A DNA stretch of 13,778 bases from ZC4RG25 sp041687075 (GCA_041687075.1 JAWLCO010000108.1:1-13778), one strand, 5' to 3'; positions 5,794-13,585 are shown, numbered from the stretch's first letter. The notes: generated from the letters alone by a model not told the origin. Program-made: numbers and translations.

Positions 5794-6711
5794 ATGTTTC
5801 TCAGGATCGATCGCCTGCAGGTCGAGATGCCCTTGCCGAAAGACCCGGATCCGGCGGCAGCAGCGGCCGTCAATGAGTTGATGGGTGGCCGCTTCGGCGA
5901 AATGACGACGCTCAATACCTACATGTATCAGAGCTTCAACTTCCGCATGCGGGACAAGCTGAGGCCGTTCTATGCACTGATCGCCAACATCGCTACGGAG
6001 GAACTCGGGCACATCGAGCTGGTCGGTGCGGCCGTCAACGGATTGCTTTACGGAGCCGATGGAAAGGGCAGCGTCGCCGCGGGTGACGCTCCGTTCGAGG
6101 ACATGTTCAAGCAGGCGGGGGCAGGCGCGAACTACCACATCAACGGTCCGCACGGCATCCTCGCAGCCAATGCACTCGGCCAGCCCTGGCGCGGCGACTA
6201 CGTGTTCAACTCCGGCAATCTCGTGCTGGACCTGCTGCACAACTTCTTCCTCGAGTGCGGCGCGCGCACGGTGAAGCTGCGCGTCTACGAGATGACCAAG
6301 AATCCCGCCGCACGCATGATGCTGGGCTACCTTTTCACCCGCGGCGGCGTGCATGCCCATGCTTATGCCCTGGCGCTCGAAAAGCTGAGCGGTGTCGAGG
6401 TGAGGAAGCTGCTGCCGATCCCGCGCATTCTCGACAGCGAAATTCCGGAATGCGACAAGTTCATCAAGCAGGGCAGCCACCGGACGCTGTATCGCTTCAG
6501 CCCGGAGGACTACCGCGAGATCGCCGCCATCTGGAATGGTCCGGGCCTGGACCCATCGGAAACGCTCGAGGTCGTCGACGGACCGCCACAGGGCGGATCG
6601 CAGTATCAGATGGAGGGCGTACCCGAAGCGTTCATCCCGGATTACCACCCGGACGAAATCCTCGACATCGCAAACAAGCTCTACACGGCAGCGGGCGGCT
6701 CCCAGCCCTAA
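5794..6711 (+). CDS. katN: Manganese catalase (non-haem)
   Basis: Dimanganese enzyme that converts hydrogen peroxide to water and oxygen; cytoplasmic ferritin-like four-helix protein of 305 residues, normal for the family. The N-terminus MFLRIDRLQVEMPLPKDPDP is diagnostic. All five expected metal ligands are present at the positions I recall for the Thermus thermophilus enzyme: Glu36 (GRFGEMTTL), Glu70 and His73 (ATEELGHIE), Glu154 (FFLECGARTVKL) and His187 (GGVHAHAYAL). The C-terminal segment IPDYHPDEILDIANKLY matches the family tail. The frame is open for 48 codons upstream, to 5650, but that extension is not family sequence, and a strong ribosome site precedes 5794. The gene is followed by an intrinsic terminator and preceded by a candidate stress promoter. 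It is probably a single-gene unit for peroxide defence. Confidence 0.96.
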   Translation: MFLRIDRLQVEMPLPKDPDPAAAAAVNELMGGRFGEMTTLNTYMYQSFNFRMRDKLRPFYALIANIATEELGHIELVGAAVNGLLYGADGKGSVAAGDAPFEDMFKQAGAGANYHINGPHGILAANALGQPWRGDYVFNSGNLVLDLLHNFFLECGARTVKLRVYEMTKNPAARMMLGYLFTRGGVHAHAYALALEKLSGVEVRKLLPIPRILDSEIPECDKFIKQGSHRTLYRFSPEDYREIAAIWNGPGLDPSETLEVVDGPPQGGSQYQMEGVPEAFIPDYHPDEILDIANKLYTAAGGSQP

Positions 6712-6735
6712 AGTGCGCAACCGGCCGGACAAACG

Positions 6736-6767
6736 CGCCGCATCGGCCTGCCGGTGCGGCGTTTCTC
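6736..6767 (+). terminator. Intrinsic terminator of the Mn-catalase gene
   Basis: The stem CGCCGCATCGG/CCGGTGCGGCG has eleven pairs, one a G-T wobble. It closes on a 4-nt loop (CCTG, or 2 nt if the flanking C-G also pairs) and is followed directly by TTTCTC. It begins 24 bp after the catalase stop. This is the clearest terminator in the window. Confidence 0.85.
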
Positions 6768-6885
6768 ATCGAGCCGCCCGCCTCTCCACATGCACCGACG
6801 GGATCGTTGTTCAGCCTTCTGATTTCGCGCATGCTGCCTTCAGGCCCGCGACCAAAACCACCGGGCCGGCAAGGGAGAAACCCAC
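6768..6885. other. Leader region of the cyclase-family gene
   Basis: This 118-bp stretch lies between the catalase terminator and the next start. It must hold the promoter of the cyclase-family gene, but I see no confident -35/-10 pair. A ribosome site AGGGAG lies at 6872-6877, 8 nt before the ATG. Confidence 0.45.
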
Positions 6886-7827
6886 ATGCTGAGAACAGCC
6901 ATCGTTTTGACTGCTGCTCTGGCATTCGCAGGCAGCGCTGCCACCGCTCAGGATCTCACATCCCGCTGGGGTAAGGATGACCAGGCGGGCGCCTCCAATC
7001 TGATGACCCCGGAGAGGGTCATGGAGGCCATGAAGGTCATCAAGACCGGCAACATCATCCCGCTTGGCCGCACCTACGAGCCCGAGATGCCGCTCTTCGG
7101 GCATCGCACCTTCGGCCTGCGCGGTACCAACGGGTATGCCGGCGGCCCGCTGGGCAAGAACCAGGTCGTCTGGATGGATGATTTCCTCTCGACCGAAATC
7201 GGCCAGGTCGGCACACAGTTCGACGGCCTCGGGCATATCGGCCTTGGCGAAACCGGCACGTTCTACAACGGCATCGACAAGGACGAGCTGTTCAGCCCCA
7301 CTGGCCTGAAGAAGCTCGGCATCGAGAACGTGAAGCCGTTCTTCACCAGGGGCGTCCTGATCGACATGGTGGCCCTGAAAGGCGCACCAATGGAGCGCGG
7401 ACAGGAGATCACTGTCGCGGACATCGAGGCTGCGCTCGAAAAGCAGGGGCTCAGCGCTGATGCAATTGGCGAAGGCGCCGTCGTGCTCTTCCACACGGGA
7501 TGGGGCCGGCACTGGGGCAGCGACAACGAGACCTTCAACTCCGGCGCGCCGGGCATCGGCCTTGAAGCCGCGAAGTGGCTGGCGGACCGCAGCGTTGCCA
7601 TTGTCGGCGCAGACACCTGGCCCGTCGAGGCGGTTCCGAACCCCGATCCCGACCTCGTGTTCGCCGTTCACCAGGAGCTGATCGCCAGGAACGGCATCTT
7701 TCTCCACGAGAACGTGGCCACCGAACGCCTCGCCGATGCCCAGGTCTACGAGTTCGCGTATATCTACGCGCCGCTACGGATCAAAGGCGCTACCGGCTCG
7801 CCGGGCAATCCGATCGCTGTGCATTGA
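6886..7827 (+). CDS. Secreted cyclase family protein (kynurenine-formamidase/isatin-hydrolase fold)
   Basis: 313 residues. A classical Sec signal peptide is seen (MLRTAIVLTAALAFAGSAATA, cleavage after Ala21 in ATA-Q), so the protein is periplasmic. The body matches the Cyclase family (PF04199), which contains metal-dependent amidohydrolases such as kynurenine formamidase and isatin hydrolase. The family signature HxGTHxDxPxH appears here as VGTQFDGLGH (residues 108-117). Asp113 and His117 are kept, but the first His is Val108 and the second is Gln111. The downstream segments FFTRGVLIDMVAL and LFHTGWGRHWG are typical. Either another set of ligands is used or activity differs from the model enzymes. 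The start is supported by AGGGAG at good spacing. The gene appears monocistronic, converging on the htrA-like gene. Physiological substrate unknown. Confidence 0.9.
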   Translation: MLRTAIVLTAALAFAGSAATAQDLTSRWGKDDQAGASNLMTPERVMEAMKVIKTGNIIPLGRTYEPEMPLFGHRTFGLRGTNGYAGGPLGKNQVVWMDDFLSTEIGQVGTQFDGLGHIGLGETGTFYNGIDKDELFSPTGLKKLGIENVKPFFTRGVLIDMVALKGAPMERGQEITVADIEAALEKQGLSADAIGEGAVVLFHTGWGRHWGSDNETFNSGAPGIGLEAAKWLADRSVAIVGADTWPVEAVPNPDPDLVFAVHQELIARNGIFLHENVATERLADAQVYEFAYIYAPLRIKGATGSPGNPIAVH

Positions 7828-7839
7828 GGTGCGAAGGAG

Positions 7840-7864
7840 GCAGCGGGACCAATCGGCCCGCTGC
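7840..7864. terminator. Hairpin between convergent cyclase and HtrA genes
   Basis: A perfect 8-bp inverted repeat GCAGCGGG (7840-7847) and CCCGCTGC (7857-7864) with a 9-nt loop lies 12 bp after the cyclase stop and 39 bp after the end of the opposing protease gene. It is placed like a bidirectional terminator, but neither side has a T run, so termination strength is uncertain. Confidence 0.5.
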
Positions 7865-7903
7865 ATTCCGGCCGACGCAGCCCTCCACGAGCCAATCCAG
7901 TAA

Positions 7904-9007
7904 TCACTGATTGATATCCTGAACCTGGACCTCGACATCGCGCCGGGAGCCGTCGCGTAGCACCGTCAGCGTGACGTTGTTGCCGATCCCCGCTTTTTCG
8001 AGCTGGCGGGTCAGGTCTGCCAGCTCGTTGATGCGCTCGCCATTGGCGGCGATGATGATGTCACCGAGCCGGCCGAACTCATCCATACCCTGCAACCCGG
8101 CACGTTCGGCGGCAGAGCCCGGCGTGACGGCCTGGATCACGACACCCGGCGCACCGAGGCGAGCCGTCATTTCTACCGGGAACACGCGGATGCCGATGCC
8201 CGGCAGCGGCGCGCGTCCGGTCCGGATGAGTTCAGGTACGACGCGGTTGACGGTATCGACCGGCACCGCGAACCCGACGCCCGCGAAGGTGCCGGATGGG
8301 GCGAGGATTGCCGTGTTCACGCCGATGAGCCGGCCGGCACTGTCGACCAGCGGTCCGCCTGAATTACCGGGATTGATGGCAGCATCCGTCTGAATGACGC
8401 CAGCGATCTCGCGCCCCGTCTCAGTGGGCAGCGTCCGCTCGAGCGCGCTGATGATGCCGCTCGTCAGCGTTCGCGCCAGCCCGAACGGGTTACCGATGGC
8501 AAACACGAGCTGGCCCACTACGAGATCCGACGACGTGCCGACCGTAATCGGTCGCAAGTTCGCCGGCGGGTTCGTCAGCCGGAGCACGGCAATGTCGACC
8601 CAGGGCGCGACGCCGACTACACGCGCGGGGTGCACGTCGCCCTGGTCGATGACGACACCGACCTCGTCGGCCCCTTCGATGACGTGGGCGTTGGTGACGA
8701 TGTGCCCTGCCCGGTCCCAGACGAAACCGGATCCGGTGCCGGCCTGCTGCTGTGTCCTGCCGCCCAATCGCGGGGCGCCAGCCTGCCTCGTGAAGATATA
8801 GGCGACCGAAGGCGCGGTATTGGCATACACCGTGGTCGCAAGCTGCTCGCCGGCGGTGAGATCGGGACGCGGTGTCGCCTCCCGCGGCTGATTGGCAGCG
8901 AAGACATAGACCCGCAGATAGCGCTCGCCGACGAACAGGACGGCAAGAATCACCGCCGCGAGCGCGATGATGCGCCAGAAGCGATCTCTCGAAGTGCCTT
9001 CTGCCAT
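7904..9007 (-). CDS. HtrA/DegS-type serine protease, membrane-anchored, one PDZ domain
   Basis: Periplasmic trypsin-like protease for envelope quality control or regulated proteolysis; 367 residues. One hydrophobic N-terminal segment (about 11-27, IIALAAVILAVLFVG) lacks a clear cleavage site, so the protein is probably anchored with its bulk in the periplasm. The catalytic triad is complete: His108 (TNAHVIEG), Asp138 (VDIAVLRL) and Ser216 (INPGNSGGPLV). A single PDZ domain covers about 268-360, giving DegS-like architecture rather than two-PDZ DegP. I chose the ATG at 9007: MAEGTSRDRF leads into the anchor, and AGGAGG lies 12 nt upstream, a long but usable spacing. The frame continues upstream into the dehydrogenase gene but is Arg/Ser-rich and unlike the family. 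It is the last gene of the minus-strand group starting near smc, after a gap with a large inverted repeat. Confidence 0.94.
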   Translation of the reverse strand: MAEGTSRDRFWRIIALAAVILAVLFVGERYLRVYVFAANQPREATPRPDLTAGEQLATTVYANTAPSVAYIFTRQAGAPRLGGRTQQQAGTGSGFVWDRAGHIVTNAHVIEGADEVGVVIDQGDVHPARVVGVAPWVDIAVLRLTNPPANLRPITVGTSSDLVVGQLVFAIGNPFGLARTLTSGIISALERTLPTETGREIAGVIQTDAAINPGNSGGPLVDSAGRLIGVNTAILAPSGTFAGVGFAVPVDTVNRVVPELIRTGRAPLPGIGIRVFPVEMTARLGAPGVVIQAVTPGSAAERAGLQGMDEFGRLGDIIIAANGERINELADLTRQLEKAGIGNNVTLTVLRDGSRRDVEVQVQDINQ

Positions 9008-9050
9008 AGGTCCGCCTGGCCTCCTGCTCCGCCCTGAAACGCAGGCAGTG

Positions 9051-9090
9051 GCCGATCGTTGCTGCGAGCGGCCGCTGCAGGTCGATCGGC
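9051..9090. repeat. Nested 40-bp inverted repeat between dehydrogenase and protease genes
   Basis: The arms are GCCGATCG (9051-9058) and CGATCGGC (9083-9090). Inside them CTGC (9062-9065) pairs with GCAG (9077-9080), around the perfect palindrome AGCGGCCGCT (9067-9076). Only TTG opposite GT and one bulged G are unpaired, so 17 of about 20 positions pair. No T run follows on either strand. It lies 12-51 nt beyond the dehydrogenase stop and 44-83 bp before the protease start, fitting a transcript-processing hairpin, attenuator or regulator site. Confidence 0.65.
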
Positions 9091-9101
9091 GCCCGCGGGC
9101 T

Positions 9102-10019
9102 TCAGGTCTCCTTCCTGAGCCTTGCGCGCTCCACCTGGACGAGGTCGCACAGCACGTCCGCCATGGCTGAAAAGTCCTGACTGCCATAGCCTCGTGCGCG
9201 TGCGCCGGAGAACGCCTCACGTGCCGCAGCTGCGACAGGCAGCGGGAGCCGTGCGGTATTCGCGGCGCCTATGATGAGCGACAGGTCCTTGTGTGCGAGG
9301 TCGATGGTGAACCCTGGCGTGGTGTCGCCGGCCAGCACCTTGTTCGGCCAGTTGATCTTGAGCTGTCCGTTGGTGGCCGTCGTGCCGTGGATGACCTCCA
9401 GCGTCTTCTCGAGATCGAGGCCGAACCGCTGCGAGAGAGCCAGCGCCTCCGCGTTGAGCTGACAGGAAATGATGGCGAGATAGTTGTTGACGAGCTTGGT
9501 GCGGGTGCCGGCACCGCCCGGGCCGCAGTGATGGATCGTCGTGCCCATGGCTTCGAGCAGCGGCTTCACGCGCTCGAAATCTTCCGGCTCGGCGCCGACC
9601 ATGAACAGGCTTTCGCCGCGGTCGGCATGCCAGGCGAGGCGGCCGATCGGGGCATCGACGGCCTTGAAACCACGCTCCTTCGCTTCGGCGTGCAGCCGGT
9701 CCGTCGTCTCCGGCTCGACCGTCGAAAGGTCCATCACCAGCGTACCGGGCTTGGCGTGATCGAAAATACCGCCGGACGCCATCACCGTTTCGATCACCTC
9801 CTTGCCGGCGGGCAAGACGGTGATGATGATCGAGCACTGACGAGCGACATCAGCGATATCCTTGCCCGCTGTCGCGCCAAGCGACACCAGCTCCTGCACC
9901 GGCTCGGGCCGCAGATCGTGCACGACCAGCTTGAAGCCCTTCTTGACGCAGTTGGCCGCCATGCCCCGGCCCATCGCACCCAGCCCGATGAAGCCGATCG
10001 TTTCGTCTCTTGCTGACAT
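9102..10019 (-). CDS. NAD(P)-dependent beta-hydroxyacid dehydrogenase, YihU/3-hydroxyisobutyrate dehydrogenase-like
   Basis: Cytoplasmic oxidoreductase interconverting a beta-hydroxyacid and its aldehyde or keto form; 305 residues, usual length. The Rossmann motif is GFIGLGAMGRGMA (9-21), Asp35 follows beta-strand 2, and the NAD-domain segment is ITVLPAGKEVI. The catalytic Lys is Lys175 in GGAGTRTKLVNNY, with Asn179 nearby. The substrate loop reads DAPIGRLAWHADRGESLFMV (122-141) instead of the common DAPVSGG. The GR dipeptide and the C-terminal stretch WPNKVLAGD...DLAHKDL recall E. coli 3-sulfolactaldehyde reductase YihU. The ATG at 10019 is chosen because GAGGAAA lies upstream and MSARDETIGFIGLG fits the family; a longer GTG start at 10040 would overlap that site. 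Tartronate semialdehyde or hydroxyisobutyrate are other possible substrates. Confidence 0.92.
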   Translation of the reverse strand: MSARDETIGFIGLGAMGRGMAANCVKKGFKLVVHDLRPEPVQELVSLGATAGKDIADVARQCSIIITVLPAGKEVIETVMASGGIFDHAKPGTLVMDLSTVEPETTDRLHAEAKERGFKAVDAPIGRLAWHADRGESLFMVGAEPEDFERVKPLLEAMGTTIHHCGPGGAGTRTKLVNNYLAIISCQLNAEALALSQRFGLDLEKTLEVIHGTTATNGQLKINWPNKVLAGDTTPGFTIDLAHKDLSLIIGAANTARLPLPVAAAAREAFSGARARGYGSQDFSAMADVLCDLVQVERARLRKET

Positions 10020-10064
10020 TCCTGACGTTTCCTCAATCACCTGGTTTCCGGCTGAGTTCTCGCA

Positions 10065-10114
10065 GGATCATGCGGGCGGGACAAGGGTCGAGCACGGCTC
10101 CCGTCGCATGAGCC
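10065..10114. terminator. Long imperfect hairpin just after smc, possible transcript end
   Basis: TCATGCG (10068-10074) pairs with CGCATGA (10105-10111), and CGGGA (10077-10081) pairs with TCCCG (10099-10103), around a 17-nt loop. GG/CC pairs extend the base beyond one mismatch. On the minus strand it begins 12 nt after the smc stop and lies before the dehydrogenase leader. There is no T run, so it may be a 3'-end stabiliser or a factor-dependent stop rather than an intrinsic terminator. Confidence 0.45.
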
Positions 10115-10126
10115 CATCGTCCGCGA

Positions 10127-13100
10127 TCAGACAGCTTCGAGGAACCGCTCCGCGCTGGCAAGATCGACGGACACGAGCTGGCTTACGCCCTTCTCGGCCA
10201 TGGTGACGCCGAACAGACGGTTCATCCGCGCCATCGTCATCGGGTGATGAGTGATGACCAGGAAGCGCGTCTCGGTCTCTTCGGCCATCCGCTCCATGAG
10301 GGTGCAGAACCGATCGACGTTCGCGTCGTCGAGCGGCGCGTCGACCTCGTCGAGCACGCAGATGGGCGAGGGATTGGTCAGGAACACCGCGAAAATCAGT
10401 GATAACGCCGTCAGCGTCTGCTCGCCGCCCGAGAGCAGAGACAGAGTGGCCGGCTTCTTGCCCGGCGGCTTGGCGATGATCTCGAGACCGCCTTCGAGCG
10501 GATCCTCGCTCTCGATCATCTCGAGCCGCGCCTCGCCGCCGCCGAAGAGCGTCGTAAAGAGGCGCTGGAAATGGCCGTTGACCACGTCGAACGCATTCTG
10601 CAGCCGCTTGCGGGCCTCGCGATTGAGCTGACCGATGCCGCCGCGCAGACTGGCGATCGCAGCCTCGACATCAGCCCGCTCGGTGTCGAGCTTCGAGTAG
10701 TGCTCCTGCATCGACTGCAGCTCTTCCTCAGCCTGCAGGTTGACGCCGCCGAGACGCTCGCGATCAGCTCTGAGACGGGACAGGACGCGGTCGACTTCCG
10801 CCAGCTTTGGCAACGGCGCTTCGGGCTTCGCTTCGGCAATCTCCAGGCAGCCTTCGGGAGCGACCTCGAACGTATCCCGGATGCGAGCGACTTCCTCACT
10901 GCGCCGCTGACGAACGGCTTCGAGCTTCGCCTCGACGCGAGCGCGCGCCTCCCGCTCCGTGCTTACGGCGGCCTGGGCGGAGCGGAGGGTCTGGGCTGCC
11001 TCACGCTGCGCCGTCTCCGCTTCGGCCAGCCGGTCGGCTGCGGCCTTGCGCTCGCCCTCCGCCTGCGTCAGCGTGTTGAGCAGCTTCTGGCGCTTCTCCT
11101 CGATCAGCGGCGGGAGCTGGGCGAGCTCTTCCAGCTCTGTATTCGCTTCCTTGAGCCGGGCCTGCAGTGCGCCGATCTGCTGCTCGGCACTCGCGGCGCG
11201 CTGCGTCCAGCGCTGGCGTTCGGCGGCGGCTTTCGCCTTGCGCTCCGCCCGCATTTGCCGCTCGCGCTCCAGTCCAGCCAGTGCGGTGCGAAGCTGGGCG
11301 ACCTTTTCGCGGGCAGCTTTCGCCTGCTGTTGGGCCGATTCCAGCAGCGGTTCACAGTCCTCACTTGAACTGAGGTCACTGAGACCGTTCTCGATCTCGG
11401 CAAGCCGCGCGCGTGCCTCCTCGAGGCTGCTTTCGGCCCGCGCTTTGGACTCTGTGACGGCGGCGAGACGGCTTTCCGTCTCGCGCGCAGCGCGTTCGAT
11501 CGCGTTGAGCTGGTCACGTGCCTTGGCCAGGCGCGATTGCGTCTCGCGCCATGCCTGCCGCAGCCGGCGTTCGTCTTCCTCGGCCTTGCGGTGCCGCTCG
11601 GCAGCTTCGACCGCTTCCGCCGCGGCCGCTGTGGCGGCCTCCCTGGCTGCGGCTTCCTTATGACGGATCTCCACGAGCCGGTTGCGCTCGGCAAGGCGCT
11701 GCCCGGCCGGGGTCGGCGCGTCGGCCGCTGCGACGAACCCGTCCCAGCGCCACAGATCACCTTCGCGGGAAACAAGCCGCTGGCCCGGCTTCAAGGCCGC
11801 CCGCAAATCCGCACCAAGCTCACGGGGAACGACGCCGATCTGCGTCAGCCGCCGAGTCAACTCGGGCGGACCGTCGACCCACTGGATCAGCGGTTCTGCG
11901 CCTTCAGGCAGGGGCGCGTCGTCAGCCGCAGCCCCGACGAGACTCCAGTGCGCGGCGGCTTCGGGCACGATGGGTGCATCGAGATCCTCACCCAGCGCCG
12001 CACCGAGCGCCTGTTCGTAGCCTGGCGCCACTTCCAGGAGATCCACCACAGGCGGATACGGGACGTTCTGCGCCGGCATCAGCAGCTTGGAGAGTGTGGT
12101 CAGCTCCGTGGTCAGCTGTCGTGCGCTCAGCTCCGCCTGCCGGCTTGCCTCGCGGGTGCGCTTCGCCTTGTCCGCCGCCGCCGCAACGCGCTCCTCAGCG
12201 CCGACAGCGTTCGTTTCAAGCTCGGCCACCTCCAGCGTGAGATGGCGGACGAGTTCTTGCAACTCGGCGAGCCGGCTTGCGTCCGGCGCCCTGGCTGCGA
12301 TCTCGCGGGCCTGAGCTTCGAGCCCGGTCAGCTGCCGCTCCAGCTTCGCAACCTCATCCCTGCGCTCGGCGAGCATCGCCGTCAGGCTCTGCCTTTTGGC
12401 GCGGGCTTCGTAGGTCCGGGCGGTGACCTCCTGAAGGGCCGCCTCGACCTCCTCGAGCTCCTTCTGGGCGTCAGCGTGGTTGGCCCTGACCGCCTCCTCC
12501 TGGGCGGCAGAATCCTGATTGGCGGCTTCGAGCGCCTTTTCCTCCTCGTCGAGCTGGACGATGAGGGCCCGCGCCTCGCGGATCAGGTCGTCCTCGCGCT
12601 CGAGATCGTTGGCAAGCTGTGCGGCACGGTCCTTCAGCTCCGCCTCGCGCTCCTGCATGCGCTCCGCCTCGCGCTCGAACGTCTCCTGCTGGACCTTGAC
12701 GCGGGCGAGGACAGCGGCGCGGGTTGCCTCCTCGTCGCGCAGCGGCTGCAGGGACTGGGCGAGCTCCGCCTCGCGGCGCACCGCTTCAGCCTCGGCCTTC
12801 ACCGCGAGCCCGAGGCGCGTCATGGCTTCTGTAAGGGCCGCCTCCTCGGCCTCGACCTGGGCCTGTGCCTCCATCCATTGCAGATAGAGCAACATCGCCT
12901 CGGCCCTGCGGATCTGGCCGGACAGTTCCTTGTAGCGCTTCACCTGGCGGGTTTGCCGCTTCAGGCTTTCCATCTGCGAATTCACCTGGCCGAGAATGTC
13001 GGCGATGCGCGCCAGATTGCCCTCGGCAGCTTTCAGGCGAAGCTCCGCCTCGTGCCTGCGGCTGTGCAGACCGGCGATTCCCGCAGCATCTTCGAGTATC

Positions 13101-13585
13101 CGGCGCCGCTGCTCCGGCTTGGCGTTGACGATTTCACCGATCTGCCCCTGCCGGACGAGCGACGGCGAGCGGGCGCCCGTGGCGGCATCCTCGAAGAGGA
13201 TCTTCACATCGCGCGCCCGCACCTCCCGGCCATTGATGCGATAGGCCGACCCGGCATCGCGCTCGATGCGGCGCGTGATCTCGATGGTGTCGCTGTCGTT
13301 GAACTCGGCCGGCGCCTTGCGCTGGCGATTGTCGACGAAGATCGTCACTTCGGCCGAATTGCGCGCCGGCCGCGAGGTCGTACCGGCGAAGATCACGTCC
13401 TCCATGGCAGCCGCGCGCATGGACTTGTGCGAGGTCTCGCCCATCACCCAGCGCAGCGCTTCGAGCAGGTTCGACTTCCCACAGCCGTTCGGGCCGACGA
13501 CACCCGTCAGACCTTTCTCGATGAGAAGGTCCGTGGGTTCGACGAACGACTTGAAGCCGAGCAGCCGAAGCCGCTGAATGTGCAT
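10127..13585 (-). CDS. smc: Chromosome partition protein SMC
   Basis: ATPase core of the bacterial condensin that compacts and segregates the chromosome with ScpA and ScpB; 1152 residues, the expected length. The N-terminal head has the Walker A motif GPNGCGKS (31-38). A coiled-coil arm rich in Glu, Ala, Arg and Leu runs to about 500. The hinge spans roughly 502-630 (from PPVVDLLEVAPGYEQALGAA to GDLWRWDG), and a second coil runs to about 1000. The C-terminal head has the ABC signature LSGGEQ (1051-1056), Walker B ICVLDE (1075-1080) and D-loop APLDD. The hinge end has WRWDGFVAA where many SMCs carry a Gly-rich motif, a pattern I associate with Alphaproteobacteria. The start MHIQRLRLLGFKSF is the family start, preceded by AAGGCGAG. 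It lies 60 bp downstream of the DsbA-like gene. Confidence 0.98.
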   Translation of the reverse strand: MHIQRLRLLGFKSFVEPTDLLIEKGLTGVVGPNGCGKSNLLEALRWVMGETSHKSMRAAAMEDVIFAGTTSRPARNSAEVTIFVDNRQRKAPAEFNDSDTIEITRRIERDAGSAYRINGREVRARDVKILFEDAATGARSPSLVRQGQIGEIVNAKPEQRRRILEDAAGIAGLHSRRHEAELRLKAAEGNLARIADILGQVNSQMESLKRQTRQVKRYKELSGQIRRAEAMLLYLQWMEAQAQVEAEEAALTEAMTRLGLAVKAEAEAVRREAELAQSLQPLRDEEATRAAVLARVKVQQETFEREAERMQEREAELKDRAAQLANDLEREDDLIREARALIVQLDEEEKALEAANQDSAAQEEAVRANHADAQKELEEVEAALQEVTARTYEARAKRQSLTAMLAERRDEVAKLERQLTGLEAQAREIAARAPDASRLAELQELVRHLTLEVAELETNAVGAEERVAAAADKAKRTREASRQAELSARQLTTELTTLSKLLMPAQNVPYPPVVDLLEVAPGYEQALGAALGEDLDAPIVPEAAAHWSLVGAAADDAPLPEGAEPLIQWVDGPPELTRRLTQIGVVPRELGADLRAALKPGQRLVSREGDLWRWDGFVAAADAPTPAGQRLAERNRLVEIRHKEAAAREAATAAAAEAVEAAERHRKAEEDERRLRQAWRETQSRLAKARDQLNAIERAARETESRLAAVTESKARAESSLEEARARLAEIENGLSDLSSSEDCEPLLESAQQQAKAAREKVAQLRTALAGLERERQMRAERKAKAAAERQRWTQRAASAEQQIGALQARLKEANTELEELAQLPPLIEEKRQKLLNTLTQAEGERKAAADRLAEAETAQREAAQTLRSAQAAVSTEREARARVEAKLEAVRQRRSEEVARIRDTFEVAPEGCLEIAEAKPEAPLPKLAEVDRVLSRLRADRERLGGVNLQAEEELQSMQEHYSKLDTERADVEAAIASLRGGIGQLNREARKRLQNAFDVVNGHFQRLFTTLFGGGEARLEMIESEDPLEGGLEIIAKPPGKKPATLSLLSGGEQTLTALSLIFAVFLTNPSPICVLDEVDAPLDDANVDRFCTLMERMAEETETRFLVITHHPMTMARMNRLFGVTMAEKGVSQLVSVDLASAERFLEAV

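Noticed and set aside
5719..6732. Minus-strand open frame of 337 codons opposite the Mn-catalase gene
   Set aside because: The plus strand encodes a catalase with all metal ligands; the opposite translation has no recognisable motif.
6811..7707. Minus-strand open frame of 298 codons opposite the cyclase-family gene
   Set aside because: Shadow of a well-supported secreted protein gene; it has no motif of its own.
9008..9220. 71-codon upstream extension of the HtrA-like protease overlapping the dehydrogenase gene
   Set aside because: It is Arg/Ser/Gly-rich, overlaps a conserved gene in another frame, and would put unrelated sequence before the membrane anchor.
10571..12240. Several plus-strand open frames of 230-265 codons opposite smc
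   Set aside because: Low-complexity Arg/Ala/Ser/Leu-rich translations caused by the Glu/Ala/Arg codon repeats of the SMC coiled coil; no ribosome sites and no family features.
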